This document shows, piece by piece, positions 24,416 through 32,980 of a stretch of 64,000 bases of DNA (its first letter is position 1; each line of letters begins with the position of its first letter). The stretch covers positions 42,151 to 106,150 of the forward strand of contig CAYSHP010000002.1 in NCBI GenBank assembly GCA_964430875.1, given 5' to 3'. Under the pieces are notes generated by a model that worked only from the letters and a program-made list of their open reading frames with translations, made no database searches and had not been told where the DNA came from. The stretch is from M55B127 sp035269185 (lineage in GTDB: Bacteria; Bacillota; Halanaerobiia; Halanaerobiales; M55B127). The translations under genes were made by a program, and so were the position numbers.

Positions 24416-25303
24416 ATGAAAAAAGATGTTGATTATGGTGGTCAGGCTGTCATCGAAGGTGTGATGATGAAAGGTTTAAACCGCCTGGCAATCGCTGTAA
24501 GAAAACCTGATAACTCAATAATCGTAAAAAAAAGGGACCTTACTCCCTTAAGTGATAGATTTAAAATGTTCGGTTGGCCTTTTATAAGAGGTGTAGTAGC
24601 TTTATTTAGTTCTCTAATTTTAGGTATGCAGTCTTTAAGTTTTGCTGCAAATCAAGTAACTGAAGAAGATGAAGAACTAACACCTTTAGAGATGGGACTA
24701 ACTATTTTAGTTTCCTTGGGATTAGCAATCTTATTATTTGTTGCTTTACCGGCCGGCATTATTGCCTTAGTTCAAGAATATATCGAATATGATGTGGTCT
24801 TGAATTTAATAGAAGGCTTAATAAAAGTTTCTGCTTTTTTATTATATATTATAGCTATTTCAAGACTTGAGGACATAAAAAGAGTTTTTATGTACCATGG
24901 AGCCGAACATAAAGTTATCCATAACTATGAATCAAAAAAAGAATTATCTATAAAAAATGCGCGTGAGTTTACTACTATGCACGCTAGATGTGGGACTAAC
25001 TTTATCTTTATAGTTATTATTTTAAGTATTTTATTTTTCTCTTTTTTCGGGAGACCACCGTTTTTATACAGGATATTATACCACCTCATGTTGCTGCCTA
25101 TCATAGCAGGTACTTCTTATGAAGTAATTAAGCTAGCCGGTGGTGAAGAGGTAAATCCTTTAATAAAAGCTTTAGCGACCCCTGGGTTATTACTACAGAA
25201 ACTTACTACCCGTGAGCCTGATGATGATATGTTAGAGGTGGCTATTACAGCACTTAAGGGGGTACTGCCCGAAGAAGAAAGAGGTGAAGAAGAAAATGTT
25301 TGA
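24416..25303 (+). CDS. yqhQ: YqhQ-like membrane protein (DUF1385)
   Basis: Predicted metal-dependent-enzyme-like membrane protein, 295 aa, of the DUF1385 family. The signature motifs YGGQAVIEGVMMKG, YHGAEHKVIHNYE and HARCGTNF are all present, with about four hydrophobic segments. Function is not established. It commonly precedes prfA in clostridia-like genomes, as here, where its stop overlaps the prfA start by 8 bp. Confidence 0.88.
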   Translation: MKKDVDYGGQAVIEGVMMKGLNRLAIAVRKPDNSIIVKKRDLTPLSDRFKMFGWPFIRGVVALFSSLILGMQSLSFAANQVTEEDEELTPLEMGLTILVSLGLAILLFVALPAGIIALVQEYIEYDVVLNLIEGLIKVSAFLLYIIAISRLEDIKRVFMYHGAEHKVIHNYESKKELSIKNAREFTTMHARCGTNFIFIVIILSILFFSFFGRPPFLYRILYHLMLLPIIAGTSYEVIKLAGGEEVNPLIKALATPGLLLQKLTTREPDDDMLEVAITALKGVLPEEERGEEENV

Positions 25304-26366
25304 TCTTGAAGAAAAATTAGAAGAAAAATATGAAGAATACCAAAAATTAAATAAAAAGATCAGTGATCCAGCCGTAATGAATGATTCAAACAAATATCAA
25401 AAGTTGTTAAAAAGACATGCTAAGTTAAAAGAACTTATTGAATATTATAAAGAATATAAAGAGATAAAAGAAGGTATTAAAGAAGCGGAAGAGATTATCG
25501 AAGAAGATGACTCTGAAATGCAGGAACTTGCTGAAATGGAACTTGCGGAGTTAAAACCGCGTTTAGAAGAGCTTGAAAACAAACTGCCTATCATGTTATT
25601 ACCTGATAATCCTGATGATGAGAAAAATGTAATCGTAGAAATTAGAGCTGGAGCCGGCGGAGATGAAGCCGGCTTATTTGCCGCCGACCTTTTTAGAATG
25701 TATACTCATTATGCTGAAGATAATAGTTGGAAATGGGAATTAATGAATGCAAATGAATCAGGAGTTGGCGGATTTAAGGAAGTTATCTTTTCGATAGAAG
25801 GTAAAGAAGTATATAAAAAGCTTAAATATGAAAGTGGAGTACACCGTGTTCAGCGTGTACCCTCAACAGAATCTAGTGGACGTATCCACACTTCAACTGC
25901 AACTGTAGCTGTACTGCCGGAAGCAGAAGAAGTAGATGTAGAAATAGATACTAATGATCTAAAGATCGACTTTTACCGTTCCAGCGGGCCAGGCGGTCAG
26001 AGTGTAAATACGACTGACTCCGCCGTTAGAATAACACATGAACCTTCTGGTTTAACCGTTTCCTGTCAGGATGAAAAATCACAGCATAAAAACAAAGCTA
26101 AAGCGATGCGGGTTCTACGTGCTCGCTTAAAAGAAAAAAGAGAAAAAGAAAAACAAGCAGAAAGAGCTGAAGCTAGAAAAAGCCAAATTGGTACCGGTGG
26201 AAGAAGTGAAAAGATTAGAACCTATAACTTCCCCCAGGGAAGAGTAAGCGACCATCGGATTAATCTAACCGAACACAAATTAGAACAGATCTTAGATGGA
26301 GATTTAGATATTATAATTGAACCATTAATAGAAGAGGATACCATGAAAAAGTTAGAGAAGGTGTAA
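25296..26366 (+). CDS. prfA: Peptide chain release factor 1
   Basis: Recognises UAA and UAG and releases the nascent chain. The stop-codon tripeptide region reads RVPSTESSGR, so the usual PAT/PVT is PST. The GGQ motif (residues about 233-235) lies in SSGPGGQSVNTTDS. Length is 356 aa. Start ATG 25296 overlaps yqhQ; the GTG at 25284 lies inside the ribosome-site region. PrmC, which methylates the GGQ glutamine, is encoded next. Confidence 0.95.
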   Translation: MFDLEEKLEEKYEEYQKLNKKISDPAVMNDSNKYQKLLKRHAKLKELIEYYKEYKEIKEGIKEAEEIIEEDDSEMQELAEMELAELKPRLEELENKLPIMLLPDNPDDEKNVIVEIRAGAGGDEAGLFAADLFRMYTHYAEDNSWKWELMNANESGVGGFKEVIFSIEGKEVYKKLKYESGVHRVQRVPSTESSGRIHTSTATVAVLPEAEEVDVEIDTNDLKIDFYRSSGPGGQSVNTTDSAVRITHEPSGLTVSCQDEKSQHKNKAKAMRVLRARLKEKREKEKQAERAEARKSQIGTGGRSEKIRTYNFPQGRVSDHRINLTEHKLEQILDGDLDIIIEPLIEEDTMKKLEKV

Positions 26367-26369
26367 TAA

Positions 26370-27227
26370 TTGAATATCAAAGAAGTTTTAGTTAATACAG
26401 AAAAATACTTTAAAAAAAATGATATAGACTCACCCCGACTAGATGCAGAAGTCCTACTTGCTGAACTTCTTGGTATGGAAAGAATTAAACTTTATGTAAA
26501 CTTTGATTATCCTTTAAAAGATAAAGAAATTTCTAAATATAGAGAAATGATAAAAAAACGAGCTCAGCATATTCCGGTAGCATATATCATCGGACATAAG
26601 GAATTTATGTCTTTAGATTTTGATGTGAATCAAAATGTTTTACTACCCAGACCTGAAACTGAAATTTTAGTCGAATATTTAATTGATTACTTTCAAGAAA
26701 AGGATATGGATAGTATAAATATTGTGGAGGTAGGTACCGGAAGTGGAGCCATTATGGTTAGCCTGGGACACTATTTAGATAATGCCAGAATATTAGGTGT
26801 TGAAATCGAAGAAGGGGCTATAGAAGTAACCAGACAAAATATTGACAAATTTAACTTAGAAGACAGATTAAAAGTAACTAAAGGCGACCTTTTGAACCCT
26901 TTAATTAAAAGGGAAATAAGTAATGTAGATCTTTTAGTATCCAATCCTCCTTATATAAGTGAAGAGGATATGGATAAACTACCGCCTGAAGTTAAACAAG
27001 AGCCCGATAAAGCTCTTTATGGAGGTAGAGAAGGCCTAGATATCTATAAAGATTTAATACCGCAAGCAAGGAAGGTTTTAAAAGATAATGGGATGATAGC
27101 TCTTGAGATAGGTTATAATCAGGCTGAGGCTGTATCTAATATACTAAAAGAAAATAATTTTAAGGACCTTGAGCTAAGAAAGGACTATGCAGATAAGGAT
27201 AGATTTATCATAGCATATAAGGGGTAG
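26370..27227 (+). CDS. prmC: Release factor glutamine methyltransferase
   Basis: SAM-dependent enzyme that methylates the GGQ glutamine of release factors. The N-terminal helical domain (SPRLDAEVLLAELL) is followed by SAM motif I VEVGTGSGAI and the catalytic SNPPYI motif near residue 191. It is 285 aa and starts at TTG four bases after prfA, so it is translationally coupled to its substrate gene. Confidence 0.95.
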   Translation: MNIKEVLVNTEKYFKKNDIDSPRLDAEVLLAELLGMERIKLYVNFDYPLKDKEISKYREMIKKRAQHIPVAYIIGHKEFMSLDFDVNQNVLLPRPETEILVEYLIDYFQEKDMDSINIVEVGTGSGAIMVSLGHYLDNARILGVEIEEGAIEVTRQNIDKFNLEDRLKVTKGDLLNPLIKREISNVDLLVSNPPYISEEDMDKLPPEVKQEPDKALYGGREGLDIYKDLIPQARKVLKDNGMIALEIGYNQAEAVSNILKENNFKDLELRKDYADKDRFIIAYKG

Positions 27228-27231
27228 GAAA

Positions 27232-28296
27232 ATGTATAATACAGAGATTGAAAAAATTACCCAAAATTTAATTAAAGAAGAGAAGATAGATGAGATTAAA
27301 AATTCTTTAGCTATAAAAAAAGCAGTTGAACTCATTTTACAAGATGAAGTAGTGGCCTTCCCGACTGAAACTGTTTATGGTTTAGGGGCAAATGCCTTAA
27401 AAGCAAAAGCGGTAAATAAAATTTTTAAAGCAAAAGGCCGCCCTTCGGATAATCCTTTAATTGCCCATATTGCTTCAGATAAACAACTACCAGAATTGAT
27501 TGCAGGAGATATACCGGAAACTGTCAAAAAATTAATTAAGCGATTTTGGCCTGGACCGCTCACCATTATTTTCAATAAAAGTAAATTAGTACCTGATATT
27601 ACTACAGCTGGTCTTAATACAGTGGCTGTCAGAATGCCTTCCCACCCTGTTGCACTTGCCCTAATTCAAAAAGTAAATTTACCTTTAGCTGCCCCGAGTG
27701 CTAATTCATCTGGTTTTCCTTCACCTACAAAAGCTGAACATGTATATAATGATCTAAATGGAAAAATCCCCCTTATAGTTGATGGGGGAATTTGTAATAT
27801 AGGGGTAGAATCAACAGTTGTGGAAATAAAAGATAAGGCTGTAAATATTTTGAGGCCGGGTGGAATTACTAAGGAAATGATAAAAGCAGTTTTGGGTGTT
27901 AATTATCAGGTGGAAACTGTGAACCAGGTGGAAGTTAAAACACCAAAATCACCGGGTATGAAATACAAACATTATGCACCTAATACACCACTTTGGATTG
28001 TTAAAAAAGATAATATCAACAGGGTTTTAAAACAAAAAGAAACCAATAATAAAAAGACATTACTCTTACTTTCTCATGAGACCTTAAATAGCCTAGATTT
28101 AGATACGGTTAATGCTAGTGTGAAAGATATAGGTTCAATTAAGGATTTGGGATATATAGCAAAGCAATTATTTAACTTACTTAGAGAAGCTGACCAAAAT
28201 GATTTTGAATTAATTTTGATCGAAGAGGTACCCAATAAAGAGATTGGTGAGGCTGTCATGAATAGATTAAAAAAAGCAGCTGTCAAAATAATTTAA
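27232..28296 (+). CDS. sua5: L-threonylcarbamoyladenylate synthase (Sua5/YwlC)
   Basis: Makes the threonylcarbamoyl-AMP intermediate for the t6A modification of ANN-decoding tRNAs. The YrdC domain shows FPTETVYGLGANA, KGRPSDNPL, GPLTIIF and APSANSSG. A C-terminal Sua5 domain follows the linker SPGMKYKHYAPNTPL. It is the long 354-aa form. It lies 4 bp after prmC, matching the prmC-ywlC order of other Firmicutes. Confidence 0.94.
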   Translation: MYNTEIEKITQNLIKEEKIDEIKNSLAIKKAVELILQDEVVAFPTETVYGLGANALKAKAVNKIFKAKGRPSDNPLIAHIASDKQLPELIAGDIPETVKKLIKRFWPGPLTIIFNKSKLVPDITTAGLNTVAVRMPSHPVALALIQKVNLPLAAPSANSSGFPSPTKAEHVYNDLNGKIPLIVDGGICNIGVESTVVEIKDKAVNILRPGGITKEMIKAVLGVNYQVETVNQVEVKTPKSPGMKYKHYAPNTPLWIVKKDNINRVLKQKETNNKKTLLLLSHETLNSLDLDTVNASVKDIGSIKDLGYIAKQLFNLLREADQNDFELILIEEVPNKEIGEAVMNRLKKAAVKII

Positions 28297-28313
28297 GTAA
28301 AGGAGAATAATTA

Positions 28314-28760
28314 ATGAAATTATTATTTGTCTGTACAGGAAATACCTGTCGTAGTCCGATGGCTGAATATTTTGCTAAAGAATATATCAAAGAAAATAAT
28401 ATTGAAGATATTGAAGTTAGTTCAGCTGGTATCAATGCTGCGATAGGAGAAAAAGCAACTCAAGAGGCAATCGAAGTCATGCAAGAAAAAGGTATTGATA
28501 TTATGAAACACAAAAGCAAAATGTTGATGGAAGAAGATTTAAAAGAAAATGATAAAGTATTTACAATGACCAATAGTCACAAAGAAGTTATTGAAGATAT
28601 GTATGATTATGATGAGGTGTATACTTTAAAACATTTTGTAAAAAGTTGTGAAGACTGTGATATTCTTGACCCCTATGGTTATGATGTTGACATATACCGT
28701 GAGACCAGAGACGAAATTGAACAGGCTGTAAAAAAACTTCTAAATAAGTTGAGTAAGTAG
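28314..28760 (+). CDS. Low-molecular-weight protein tyrosine/arginine phosphatase family (YwlE-like)
   Basis: Cytosolic phosphatase, 148 aa. The signature loop CTGNTCRSPMAE starts at C7 and the general-acid Asp is in DILDPYGYD near residue 122. The Thr in the CTGNTCRS loop and its position after sua5 resemble Bacillus YwlE, which acts on phosphoarginine; this is suggestive only, and arsenate-reductase-like members share the fold. Confidence 0.88.
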   Translation: MKLLFVCTGNTCRSPMAEYFAKEYIKENNIEDIEVSSAGINAAIGEKATQEAIEVMQEKGIDIMKHKSKMLMEEDLKENDKVFTMTNSHKEVIEDMYDYDEVYTLKHFVKSCEDCDILDPYGYDVDIYRETRDEIEQAVKKLLNKLSK

Positions 28761-28977
28761 TAAAAAGGCAGGAAAAAATAACTTTATCTAGAATATTAAA
28801 ACTTAGAATGTCAGGTATAATTTATACTACATTAAAAGGTAATATGTATTAATTATTAATTAACTTATTCTTAATGCTTTTAATTATCATCAATCTATTT
28901 TGTTTATTAGCCTTTGAATTGTTGGTAGGACTTAAGACTAAATTTTAAGAACGCGAAAGGGGCGAATATTAACCAAA

Positions 28978-29607
28978 ATGAGCGAGACTATACTTATAGA
29001 ACATCCTTTAATTCAACACAAATTGACCTTGATTAGGGATAAAAGCACAGGGCCGAAAGAGTTTAGAGAATTAGTCGATGAAGTTTCTACATTGATGGTG
29101 TATGAAGTGACTAGAGACCTACCTTTAGAAGATGTTGAAGTTGAGACCCCAATTTGTAAAGGTACTTTTAAAAGGATAGCAGGTAAAAAATTAGGTATTG
29201 TACCAATTTTAAGAGCGGGCTTAGGCATGTTAGATGGAGTACTTCAGTTAATCCCAACTGCAAAAGTAGGACATGTAGGACTTTATAGAGATCCTGATAC
29301 TTTAGAACCGGTTGAATATTACTGTAAATTACCTACAGATGTAACGGAAAGAGATTTATTAGTTGTAGATCCCATGTTAGCGACCGGTGGATCTGCTTCT
29401 GCAGCAATTGATTTTGTGAAAGATAGAAATCCCAGGAATATAAAATTAGTAGTTTTAATTGCTGCTCCCGAAGGAATTGAAAGAGTACAAAAAGAACATC
29501 CAGATGTAGATATTTATACTGCTGCTATAGATGAAAAGTTAAACGATCATGCTTACATAGTACCCGGACTTGGTGATGCCGGTGATAGGTTATACGGTAC
29601 AAAATAA
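28978..29607 (+). CDS. upp: Uracil phosphoribosyltransferase
   Basis: Pyrimidine salvage enzyme, uracil + PRPP to UMP, 209 aa. PRPP-binding motif VVDPMLATGGSASAAIDF and the uracil-binding C terminus DAGDRLYGTK are present. The ATG is 15 bases from the nearest good ribosome site (AAGGGG), an unusually long gap with no better in-frame start. The 217-bp gap upstream holds a lone TATAAT (28816-28821) without a clear -35 box. Confidence 0.95.
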   Translation: MSETILIEHPLIQHKLTLIRDKSTGPKEFRELVDEVSTLMVYEVTRDLPLEDVEVETPICKGTFKRIAGKKLGIVPILRAGLGMLDGVLQLIPTAKVGHVGLYRDPDTLEPVEYYCKLPTDVTERDLLVVDPMLATGGSASAAIDFVKDRNPRNIKLVVLIAAPEGIERVQKEHPDVDIYTAAIDEKLNDHAYIVPGLGDAGDRLYGTK

Positions 29608-29631
29608 ATGTAAGTAAAGAAGGGAACAAAA

Positions 29632-30681
29632 GTGATATCGAAATTTATATTGATTTTTGTATCCAGTTTAATAATAAGCTATCTTTTAACACCCCTGGTA
29701 AAGAATGCGGCTAACTTTATTAATGGATTTGACCATCCGTCAAAAAGACGCATTAACACTAGACCTATTGCTAATACCGGGGGGATAGCTATTTTTTCCG
29801 CCTTTATGATCAGTTATTTCCTTTTTAATGATCATTCTCTGTCTACCTATGGGATTATGTTTGGGGCTACCTTTATTTTTATATTAGGACTTATAGATGA
29901 TATTTTTGAAATTTCCCCCCTGGTTAAGCTCATGGGACAGATTGGAGCGGCCTCTATATTGATCTATTATGGAGTGCAGATTAATTTTATTACTAATCCT
30001 TTAGGTGGTATGATTTATTTAGGATATTTTAGTTTTCCAGTTACCATTCTTTGGGTGGTAGGTATTATTAACACCGTAAATTTAATAGATGGTCTTGATG
30101 GTTTAGCTGCTGGTATTTCTATAATTGCTACGATGACTCTTTTTGCAGTAGCAATGCAGGAGTACCGTTTAATTCCCGCCGTTTTGGCTATCGCTTTAGC
30201 CGGTAGTTTAAGTGGCTTTTTAAAGTATAACTTCCATCCCGCTGAAATCTTTATGGGTGATTCAGGCTCAATGTTTATCGGTTTTATTTTAGCAGCTATT
30301 TCTGCAACTGGTGCCCTTAAAAGTGCAGCCGCTGTAACAATAGTTGTTCCGATCTTAGCTTTAGGTGTCCCTATTTTTGATACGATTTTTGCGATTATAA
30401 GAAGGGTATACCATAATAAACCGATCGGTGAAGCAGACCAAGGCCATATCCACCATAGATTAATGGCCTTAGGTTGGAGCCATAGACAGGCAGTTATAAT
30501 TGTATATGGTAGTAGTTTGATGTTAGGAGCAACAGCATTAATCATTAATGGTCTTAATATCAAAAACGGTATGATCCTATTTGGTCTGGCTGTAGCAGGA
30601 GTTATCTATGGGGCCTGGAAGCTCGGCATCTTCTCCAGAGAACTTTCACATGATAGTCAACCAGTAGAAGAAAGCAACTAA
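29632..30681 (+). CDS. Undecaprenyl-phosphate N-acetylhexosamine-1-phosphate transferase (WecA/TagO family)
   Basis: Polytopic inner-membrane transferase, 349 aa and about ten helices, that starts lipid-linked glycan synthesis. Cytoplasmic-loop motifs of the family: DDIFEISPLVKLMGQ, NLIDGLDGLAAG, MGDSGSMFIGF and the His box GHIHHRLM. GTG start. In an LPS-bearing Firmicute it could prime O-antigen, a wall polymer or another polysaccharide; the substrate is not readable here. Confidence 0.9.
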   Translation: MISKFILIFVSSLIISYLLTPLVKNAANFINGFDHPSKRRINTRPIANTGGIAIFSAFMISYFLFNDHSLSTYGIMFGATFIFILGLIDDIFEISPLVKLMGQIGAASILIYYGVQINFITNPLGGMIYLGYFSFPVTILWVVGIINTVNLIDGLDGLAAGISIIATMTLFAVAMQEYRLIPAVLAIALAGSLSGFLKYNFHPAEIFMGDSGSMFIGFILAAISATGALKSAAAVTIVVPILALGVPIFDTIFAIIRRVYHNKPIGEADQGHIHHRLMALGWSHRQAVIIVYGSSLMLGATALIINGLNIKNGMILFGLAVAGVIYGAWKLGIFSRELSHDSQPVEESN

Positions 30682-30736
30682 ATACTTTACAAATAACTTT
30701 AATTGTGATATGTTTAACAATAATCAGGCGGAAAAT

Positions 30737-30750
30737 ATAATCATGATTAT
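30737..30750. repeat. 14-bp palindrome upstream of the atp operon
   Basis: Perfect palindrome ATAATCATGATTAT, about 105 bp before the atp promoter -35 box, within a 250-bp gene-free AT-rich gap. Role unknown. Confidence 0.35.
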
Positions 30751-30854
30751 TACTGTAATTCCAATAATAGTAAGAATATTTTTTCAATATATTTTTGTAA
30801 ATAAAAATAAATACTCATTAAATCGCAAAAAGTAAATATATTATATTTTTTTAA

Positions 30855-30884
30855 TTGGAAATTAAAAATTAACTATGATATAAT
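30855..30884 (+). promoter_or_regulatory. Predicted atp operon promoter
   Basis: TTGGAA (30855-30860), 18-bp spacer, TATAAT (30879-30884), 48 bp before atpZ. Confidence 0.7.
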
Positions 30885-30931
30885 AACTGACTGTAGAGTT
30901 CAAAAAATACGTACAGCCCGAGGTAATAAAA

Positions 30932-31171
30932 ATGAAACCACAAGACTGGCGTAAAATTATGAGAACAATGGGGCTTTTAACCCAGCTCGGTATTGTTATT
31001 ATTGTAAATATTGGAGTTGGTTTTTACCTTGGTCTAAAGTTAGACCAATGGTTAGGATATACATATTTATTTAAAATTTTAGGTATCGTCATCGGAATTG
31101 GGTCCGGTTTTTATTCAGATTATCAACTGATAAAGGGATCAATGGAAGAAGATGATGATAAGCAAGATTAA
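30932..31171 (+). CDS. atpZ: AtpZ-like small membrane protein of the ATP synthase operon
   Basis: 79-aa protein with two hydrophobic helices. The family pattern is GVGFYLGLKLDQWLG...GSGFYSDYQL. AtpZ proteins pair with AtpI and have been linked to divalent cation uptake for the ATP synthase or its assembly. First gene of the operon; an AtpI-like gene also occurs inside it. CGAGG precedes the ATG. Confidence 0.82.
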   Translation: MKPQDWRKIMRTMGLLTQLGIVIIVNIGVGFYLGLKLDQWLGYTYLFKILGIVIGIGSGFYSDYQLIKGSMEEDDDKQD

Positions 31172-31197
31172 TTTTTTTTAAGAAAGGAGATTTCTCT

Positions 31198-31857
31198 ATG
31201 AATCCCGGTCCAAAAGTCGTAACTCATCTATTTGGGAAATCATATTTACCCATTACTGATACCCTGATTGTTGGCTGGGTATCTGTTGTTTTAATCCTTA
31301 TATTATCCAAATATTTAACCAGTAATTTGAAAATTAGACCTGGTAAAAAACAAAATATTGCTGAGTTTTTAATAACAGCAATTCAAGGTCAGATTGAACC
31401 GATGCTTCCGGGAGAAGGCTGGAGGTTTTTACCTTTTATTGCTACTATATTTATTTATGTAGGTGTAGGCAATCTAATGGGTTTATTACCGGGAGTGCCA
31501 AGTCCTACTGGAGATCTAAATACTACATTAGGTCTCGCACTTGTTGTGTTCTTGACAAGTCATATTGAAGGTATGAGAGAAAAAGGAGTCTGGGGATATA
31601 TTAAAAGTTTTGGACAACCAGTTATCTTTTTACTACCCTTAAATGTTGTAGGTGAACTGGCTAAACCGATTTCACACTCCTTCCGTCTTTTCGGGAATAT
31701 AGTTGGTGGTGGAATTATCATAACTTTAATTTATCAGGCAGCTCCAGGTTTAATCCCAGTACCAATTCATGCCTGGTTTGACTTCTTTATTGGTTTAATT
31801 CAGGCGCTCATATTTGGTATGGTTGCTATTGCTTATATCTCTGTAGCAAAATCTTAA
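31198..31857 (+). CDS. atpB: ATP synthase subunit a
   Basis: Inner-membrane stator channel of F1Fo, 219 aa and about five helices. The essential Arg is R163 in HSFRLFGNIVGG. The C-terminal helix reads ALIFGMVAIAYIS. It is compact for a bacterial a subunit but ends in the expected place. AAAGGAGA precedes the ATG. Confidence 0.95.
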   Translation: MNPGPKVVTHLFGKSYLPITDTLIVGWVSVVLILILSKYLTSNLKIRPGKKQNIAEFLITAIQGQIEPMLPGEGWRFLPFIATIFIYVGVGNLMGLLPGVPSPTGDLNTTLGLALVVFLTSHIEGMREKGVWGYIKSFGQPVIFLLPLNVVGELAKPISHSFRLFGNIVGGGIIITLIYQAAPGLIPVPIHAWFDFFIGLIQALIFGMVAIAYISVAKS

Positions 31858-31894
31858 CTTAGTAATTTCTTTTTGGCAGAAGGGAGGACACTTT

Positions 31895-32149
31895 ATGATA
31901 GAATTTTCACCAGAGACTATTGAAATGATAATAAGAAGTGTTTCCGTAATTGCTGCTGGCCTAGCTCTAATAGCAGGGGTAGGACCCGGTGTTGGTATGG
32001 GTTTTGCTGCTGGAAAAGCTACTTCTGCAGTAAGAAGGCAGCCGGAAGCAAGGGGAGCTATTGTAACTACTATGCTCTTAGGACAGATAATTTCTGGTTC
32101 AACAGGTATTTACTCTTTAGTTATTGCTATTTATTTGGTTTTCACTTAA
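31895..32149 (+). CDS. atpE: ATP synthase subunit c paralogue lacking the ion-binding carboxylate
   Basis: 84-aa two-helix proteolipid. It aligns without gaps to the second c subunit (32617), with about 54 of 84 positions identical by my count. The polar loop (RRQPEA) is kept, but the ion site is broken: the Gln of helix 1 is Met (M35, GVGMGF) and the essential Glu of helix 2 is Gly (G68, IISGSTGIY). Ser69, Thr70 and Tyr73 remain. Normal length, good ribosome site (GGGAGG) and conserved glycine packing argue for a maintained gene, not a pseudogene. It may enter a mixed c-ring as an inactive spoke or act in assembly. Confidence 0.9.
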   Translation: MIEFSPETIEMIIRSVSVIAAGLALIAGVGPGVGMGFAAGKATSAVRRQPEARGAIVTTMLLGQIISGSTGIYSLVIAIYLVFT

Positions 32150-32171
32150 AAATAGTTTTGAGGTTTAAGTT

Positions 32172-32615
32172 ATGAAGTATATTAATGATCCGGGTCGAAT
32201 GCAGATCGAAATAATAAAAAAAACATATTTAATAGCGAGTATTCCTATACTCTATTCATTAATTTCAGGCAATTTTGAAAGCTTATTAGGCTTTATTTTC
32301 GGCTTGGTAATAAGCACATTAATTTTGAGATTAAGAGTTATAAACATACAAAAAGCACTTGATATGTCAGAAGGGAAAGCAGAAACTTTTATTAGAAATA
32401 GGTACTTTATTGAGTACGGAATCTACTTTGTTGTGTTAGTAGTAGCAAGGAAAAATCCTTCTTTAAACTTTTTGGCTACAGCTGTAGGGCTGTTCATGAT
32501 GAAATTTACTGTAATCATGTGGGCAATCCTCGATATGGCCAGAGGAGGATTGAATAAAAAATTAGAAGAATATAAAGATTTAAAAGACGACAAATTTGAG
32601 AAAGGGGGAAAATAA
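32172..32615 (+). CDS. atpI: AtpI-like membrane protein
   Basis: 147-aa protein with about four hydrophobic helices and a charged C terminus (KKLEEYKDLKDDKFEKGGK). It resembles AtpI, the c-ring assembly chaperone family, though similarity is weak and rests largely on topology and location. Unusually it lies between the two c-subunit genes rather than at the operon start. Its end provides the ribosome site (AAAGGGGG) for the second atpE, one base before that ATG. Confidence 0.75.
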   Translation: MKYINDPGRMQIEIIKKTYLIASIPILYSLISGNFESLLGFIFGLVISTLILRLRVINIQKALDMSEGKAETFIRNRYFIEYGIYFVVLVVARKNPSLNFLATAVGLFMMKFTVIMWAILDMARGGLNKKLEEYKDLKDDKFEKGGK

Positions 32616-32616
32616 A

Positions 32617-32874
32617 ATGGTAGAATTTTCACCACAAGTTATTGACACTATTATTAGAGCTGCTGCCCTACTAGGAGCTGGATTTGCCATGATTGCCGGT
32701 ATTGGTCCTGGTATTGGTCAGGGTTATGCTGCCGGTAAAGCAGTAGAATCTGTAGCACGCGATCCGGAAGCAAGAGGTAATATTATTACTACTATGCTTT
32801 TAGGTCAGGCTGTAGCAGAGTCAACTGGTATATATTCCCTGGTTATTGCGATTGTTTTAATTTTTACAATATAA
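32617..32874 (+). CDS. atpE: ATP synthase subunit c, Na+-type
   Basis: 85-aa proteolipid forming the rotor ring. The residues that bind Na+ in the Ilyobacter tartaricus ring have counterparts here: Q35 (GIGQGY), V66, E68, S69, T70 and Y73 (VAESTGIY). A Na+-coupled ATP synthase is therefore the reasonable prediction. Start is ATG 32617; an ATG 21 bases upstream is in frame but precedes the ribosome site. A strong terminator follows directly. Confidence 0.95.
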   Translation: MVEFSPQVIDTIIRAAALLGAGFAMIAGIGPGIGQGYAAGKAVESVARDPEARGNIITTMLLGQAVAESTGIYSLVIAIVLIFTI

Positions 32875-32884
32875 CGGAACATAT

Positions 32885-32910
32885 GAGAGGGAATTTTTCC
32901 CTCTCTTTTT
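32885..32910 (+). terminator. Intrinsic terminator inside the atp operon
   Basis: 9-bp stem GAGAGGGAA/TTCCCTCTC, loop TTT, then T5. It separates the c-subunit genes from atpF-HAGDC. No convincing promoter lies between it and atpF, so the downstream genes probably depend on readthrough. Confidence 0.88.
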
Positions 32911-32980
32911 AGCATTCATTTTTATTATAATTATTATTTTCCCATTTTGACATTTTTCATTTCACGGGAGGTGAAGGACT

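Noticed and set aside
30015..30563. 182-codon minus-strand frame inside the WecA-type transferase gene
   Set aside because: It mirrors a conserved membrane-protein gene; composition and lack of a ribosome site mark it as an antisense shadow.
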